From: Clostridiales bacterium
GTDB taxonomy: Bacteria > Bacillota > Clostridia > Peptostreptococcales > Anaerovoracaceae
Direction of reading: 5' to 3'
NCBI GenBank assembly: GCA_009778945.1
Contig: WRFF01000099.1
Span: 1-6,454 of the forward strand
Length of the DNA: 6,454 nucleotides
The notes under the pieces were generated by a model that was not told where the DNA came from, did not search any database, and saw only the letters and a program-made list of their open reading frames with translations. This document shows positions 4,363 through 6,454 of this stretch, in pieces. Position 1 is the stretch's first letter, and each line of letters opens with the position of its first letter. The position numbers and the translations under genes are program-made.

Positions 4363-6453
4363 AAGAGGCAATTTATACGACTGACCCCATGAAGAAACGG
4401 TAACTATGTAATCTGCGTCTTTCTCCGAATAAGATATATCTGTAATCGTCATCCAATGCCATTGATACTGGGAAAGAGCGCTGTCTGAATTGGTATACAT
4501 CAGCAGAGACACGGGAGAGTTTTTGTCCAGGCCATTCTCTATAAAAGATACCGCGTCCGAATAACTCATCGTTATGTTGCTTGTAGAGGTAGCCGTAAGC
4601 GTAACACCCTTATCAGCGGCATATTTTGTTACGCCGTTAATATATTGTGTCAGAGTCGGAACTCCAAATGACATTTCTTTAGGCTTATATACTGGAATTA
4701 AAGATTGCGTGCCAATTGGTATCGGAACATAAAAATGGATCGGCGTTACATCCTGTATGACATCAGTCATAAACTGCGTATAGTTTTTTTTAGTAAAATC
4801 CGAGTACCCATACAAAGCGCTGTCATCCGGGTTGGTCACGGCCAAATAGGATAAAGTATTGGCCGCCGCCGTAGGCCCACAGGCGCTCTTATTTTCCCAA
4901 TCTTCGGGGTACCAAGCTTGATTGCCGCCATAATAGGGTGCATACGGATCCTTTGGATCATCTGGATCAGTAATACTGAACGGCCCAGCCTTTGGATCTT
5001 TCAGCGCGGTAAGCCCCGAGGGGTCAATAAAGCTCAGTGGGTTATTATAACAATAGGTGTACGGGTTCCCAAATTTGATCGGATCTGCGCTCATAAATCT
5101 GCCGGCCTGCGGCATATAGTACCGGGCCTGCGCATAATAAAGCCCTGTAATTGGATCAAGCTGATAACCCGTAAACCCAAACAACTCTTCGGAGAACGGT
5201 TCACCGCCGGTCGCAAAGCCATCCTGCGCTCCAGGCATGTGTACGCCAAATTCATCGTAGTCAAAACGGGAAAGACTCCCGCCGTCCACGTCCACCGTCC
5301 GTACAAGGCTTCGCAATTCGTCATGCAAATAGTATGTGGGATCGACGCCCACTGTGTCCGCGCTGATCAGCTCATTGCCCCAAACATAGCGCACAGAACC
5401 GCTTCCGCTATAGGTCATTAAAACATTTTCGTAGGGTTTCAGTGCATCGAGGATATAGCGCTGCTCTTCATGCCACGCTTCCCGCTCGGATACGGCTGCT
5501 TTATCCCATACGCTCTTTACACGCCGCCCGAAACCGTCATAGGTGTAAGCTGCGGTGTCGCCACTTGCTGTCGCCGCGGCCACTATCCGATTTGCAGCGT
5601 CAAACGCAAAGCGTATGTCCGGTACCCTGTAATTTGTCTGGGCGCCGATTTGGGCATCCCGCCTCATCGTCCGGTTTCCCAGCGCATCATAGCCGTAACT
5701 CCTGAGAGGCGCACCGTCTTTGATCACTTCCGTCAGCCGGTTCATCTGATCGTAAACATAGCCGCTTACGATTGTCTCGTCCGTCCCGTCAGGCAGCCGC
5801 CGTGTCCGATGTATTTCTGTTTTATTGCCCACCGGATCGTACCGATAGCTGAACGCGTCGAGCTGTCCGGTCTGGTCTGAATGGATCAGGTTCTTCATCG
5901 CGCCAAGCTCACTGTAGACATATTCGGTCTTTACGCCGTTCGGAAGCATTCGCTCCAGAATATGGCCCGCCGCGTCATAGCGGTAAGTCGCGACAGTTTC
6001 CTGCCCGTCAATAACCTGCGAAATCCGGCCCATGGGGTCATGGTTGTAGCGCACTACGCTTCCATCCGGATAGGTGATGGATTCCCGCTCTCCCGTCGGC
6101 GTCCAGCTGTAGCGGATCGTCCGATTCTCCGGATCGGTCACTTCCGTGATTCTGCCGATCGCGTCCGTCTTGATCTTTGTCAAGCCAAGCGCGTCTTTCA
6201 TCTCAGCCAACTGCCGCAGCGGATCGTAGGAAAACATGACTTCCTGCCCGTCCGAATACTTTGTCTTTGTAAGCAGTCCTATGGGGTCATATTCATATTC
6301 CGTGACATCTCCGCCCTTGTTAATTTCAGTGCATAGGCGACCGTCCGGCGTATACTCATACCGCGTCGTTCCGCCAAGCGCGTCCACTTCCATTGCCAAA
6401 AAACCGCATTTATCGTAAAAATATCGGGTCGATATTTTCTCATTTTCGCCCTG
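4288..6453 (-). CDS. Rhs/YD-repeat polymorphic toxin-like protein with papain/C39-like C-terminal tip (5' end beyond right edge)
   Basis: The last 721 codons of a large Rhs-family protein; the frame is open to the right edge with no credible start in the window. Residues 1 to about 330 are YD repeats (TRYEYTPDGR, VRYNHDPMGR, ATYRYDAAGH, RSYGYDALGNR), which in this family build a hollow shell. The conserved core end follows: FGFTGYQLDPITGLYYAQAR, YYMPQAGRFMSADP, then NPLSFIDPSGL (to about 481). DPSGL is the usual boundary where the variable tip starts and where Rhs proteins are known to self-cleave. The 240-residue tip contains SACGPTAAANTLSYL (Cys about 44 of the tip), QYQWHWMTITDI (His about 185) and VTVSSWG (about 204-209). 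This is the Cys...His...SWG order of papain/C39-like peptidases, although the usual Asn/Asp is not obvious. The tip DNA is AT-richer than the core, as expected of an exchanged module. Expected to be surface-exposed or secreted. A processing peptidase rather than a toxin is the alternative. Confidence 0.9.
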   Translation of the reverse strand, partial: QGENEKISTRYFYDKCGFLAMEVDALGGTTRYEYTPDGRLCTEINKGGDVTEYEYDPIGLLTKTKYSDGQEVMFSYDPLRQLAEMKDALGLTKIKTDAIGRITEVTDPENRTIRYSWTPTGERESITYPDGSVVRYNHDPMGRISQVIDGQETVATYRYDAAGHILERMLPNGVKTEYVYSELGAMKNLIHSDQTGQLDAFSYRYDPVGNKTEIHRTRRLPDGTDETIVSGYVYDQMNRLTEVIKDGAPLRSYGYDALGNRTMRRDAQIGAQTNYRVPDIRFAFDAANRIVAAATASGDTAAYTYDGFGRRVKSVWDKAAVSEREAWHEEQRYILDALKPYENVLMTYSGSGSVRYVWGNELISADTVGVDPTYYLHDELRSLVRTVDVDGGSLSRFDYDEFGVHMPGAQDGFATGGEPFSEELFGFTGYQLDPITGLYYAQARYYMPQAGRFMSADPIKFGNPYTYCYNNPLSFIDPSGLTALKDPKAGPFSITDPDDPKDPYAPYYGGNQAWYPEDWENKSACGPTAAANTLSYLAVTNPDDSALYGYSDFTKKNYTQFMTDVIQDVTPIHFYVPIPIGTQSLIPVYKPKEMSFGVPTLTQYINGVTKYAADKGVTLTATSTSNITMSYSDAVSFIENGLDKNSPVSLLMYTNSDSALSQYQWHWMTITDISYSEKDADYIVTVSSWGQSYKLPLRDIWTKSSYTGLAYFQNTGGCIDD
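4303..4309 (-). promoter_or_regulatory. Ribosome binding site of lipoprotein 1 embedded in Rhs codons
   Basis: AGGAGGG on the minus strand, 7 bases before ATG 4295, lies in the Rhs codons for Thr-Gly-Gly near the C-terminus. An identical site precedes lipoprotein 2 (3745-3739). In the third copy a codon deletion reduces it to AGGGTG. Confidence 0.85.
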
Positions 6454-6454
6454 C

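Larger units (their letters stand above)
4288..5010 (-). other. Variable Rhs tip: papain/C39-like cysteine peptidase domain
   Basis: This marks the 240 residues after the IDPSGL boundary, the module likely exchanged between Rhs proteins. The candidate catalytic Cys codon is at 4881-4879 (ACGP) and the candidate His codon at 4458-4456 (WHWM). SSWG lies about 21 residues after the His, where papain has NSWG. A Pro/Asp-rich linker (DPDDPKDPYAPYYGG) precedes the domain. The fold assignment rests on motif order and spacing only. Confidence 0.6.

Noticed and set aside
4918..6336. Several plus-strand open frames opposite the Rhs gene
   Set aside because: They are antisense shadows of YD-repeat codons and contain no recognisable domain.

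Overview
The window looks like a piece of a Firmicutes (probably clostridial) chromosome. This is inferred from a clostridial-style glycogen phosphorylase, a KimA/KUP-type potassium transporter, strong AGGAGG-type ribosome binding sites and a large Rhs/YD-repeat protein. The two left-hand genes and the Rhs core are moderately GC-rich. The Rhs C-terminal region and the small genes that follow it are clearly AT-richer.

Layout. (1) 1-666, minus strand: the N-terminal 222 codons of a glycogen phosphorylase, running off the left edge. (2) 667-796: a divergent intergenic region with short repeats and an unusual leader. (3) 797-2815, plus strand: a full-length KimA-like K+ transporter with a cytosolic C-terminal domain. 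(4) 2816-4295, minus strand, convergent with the transporter: two intact paralogous lipoprotein genes and a third, degenerate copy, each preceded by a piece of the 3' end of an Rhs gene. (5) 4288-6453, minus strand: the C-terminal 721 codons of an Rhs protein whose tip resembles a papain/C39-like cysteine peptidase, running off the right edge.

The most notable system is on the right. The Rhs C-terminal tip (about 240 residues after the IDPSGL boundary) overlaps the first lipoprotein gene by 8 bases (ATGATTAA). Downstream, the unit 'end of the tip + lipoprotein gene' recurs twice more at a spacing of about 564-572 bases. The two downstream tip remnants still read in frame as RDIWTKSSY...CIDD or CLDD and still end in the overlapping start of the next lipoprotein gene. 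This is the architecture of a polymorphic toxin locus with displaced, partly eroded tip/partner cassettes. The lipoproteins are candidate membrane-anchored immunity proteins, which would place the action of the peptidase-like tip outside the cytoplasm. That functional reading is inference; the duplicated architecture is directly visible.
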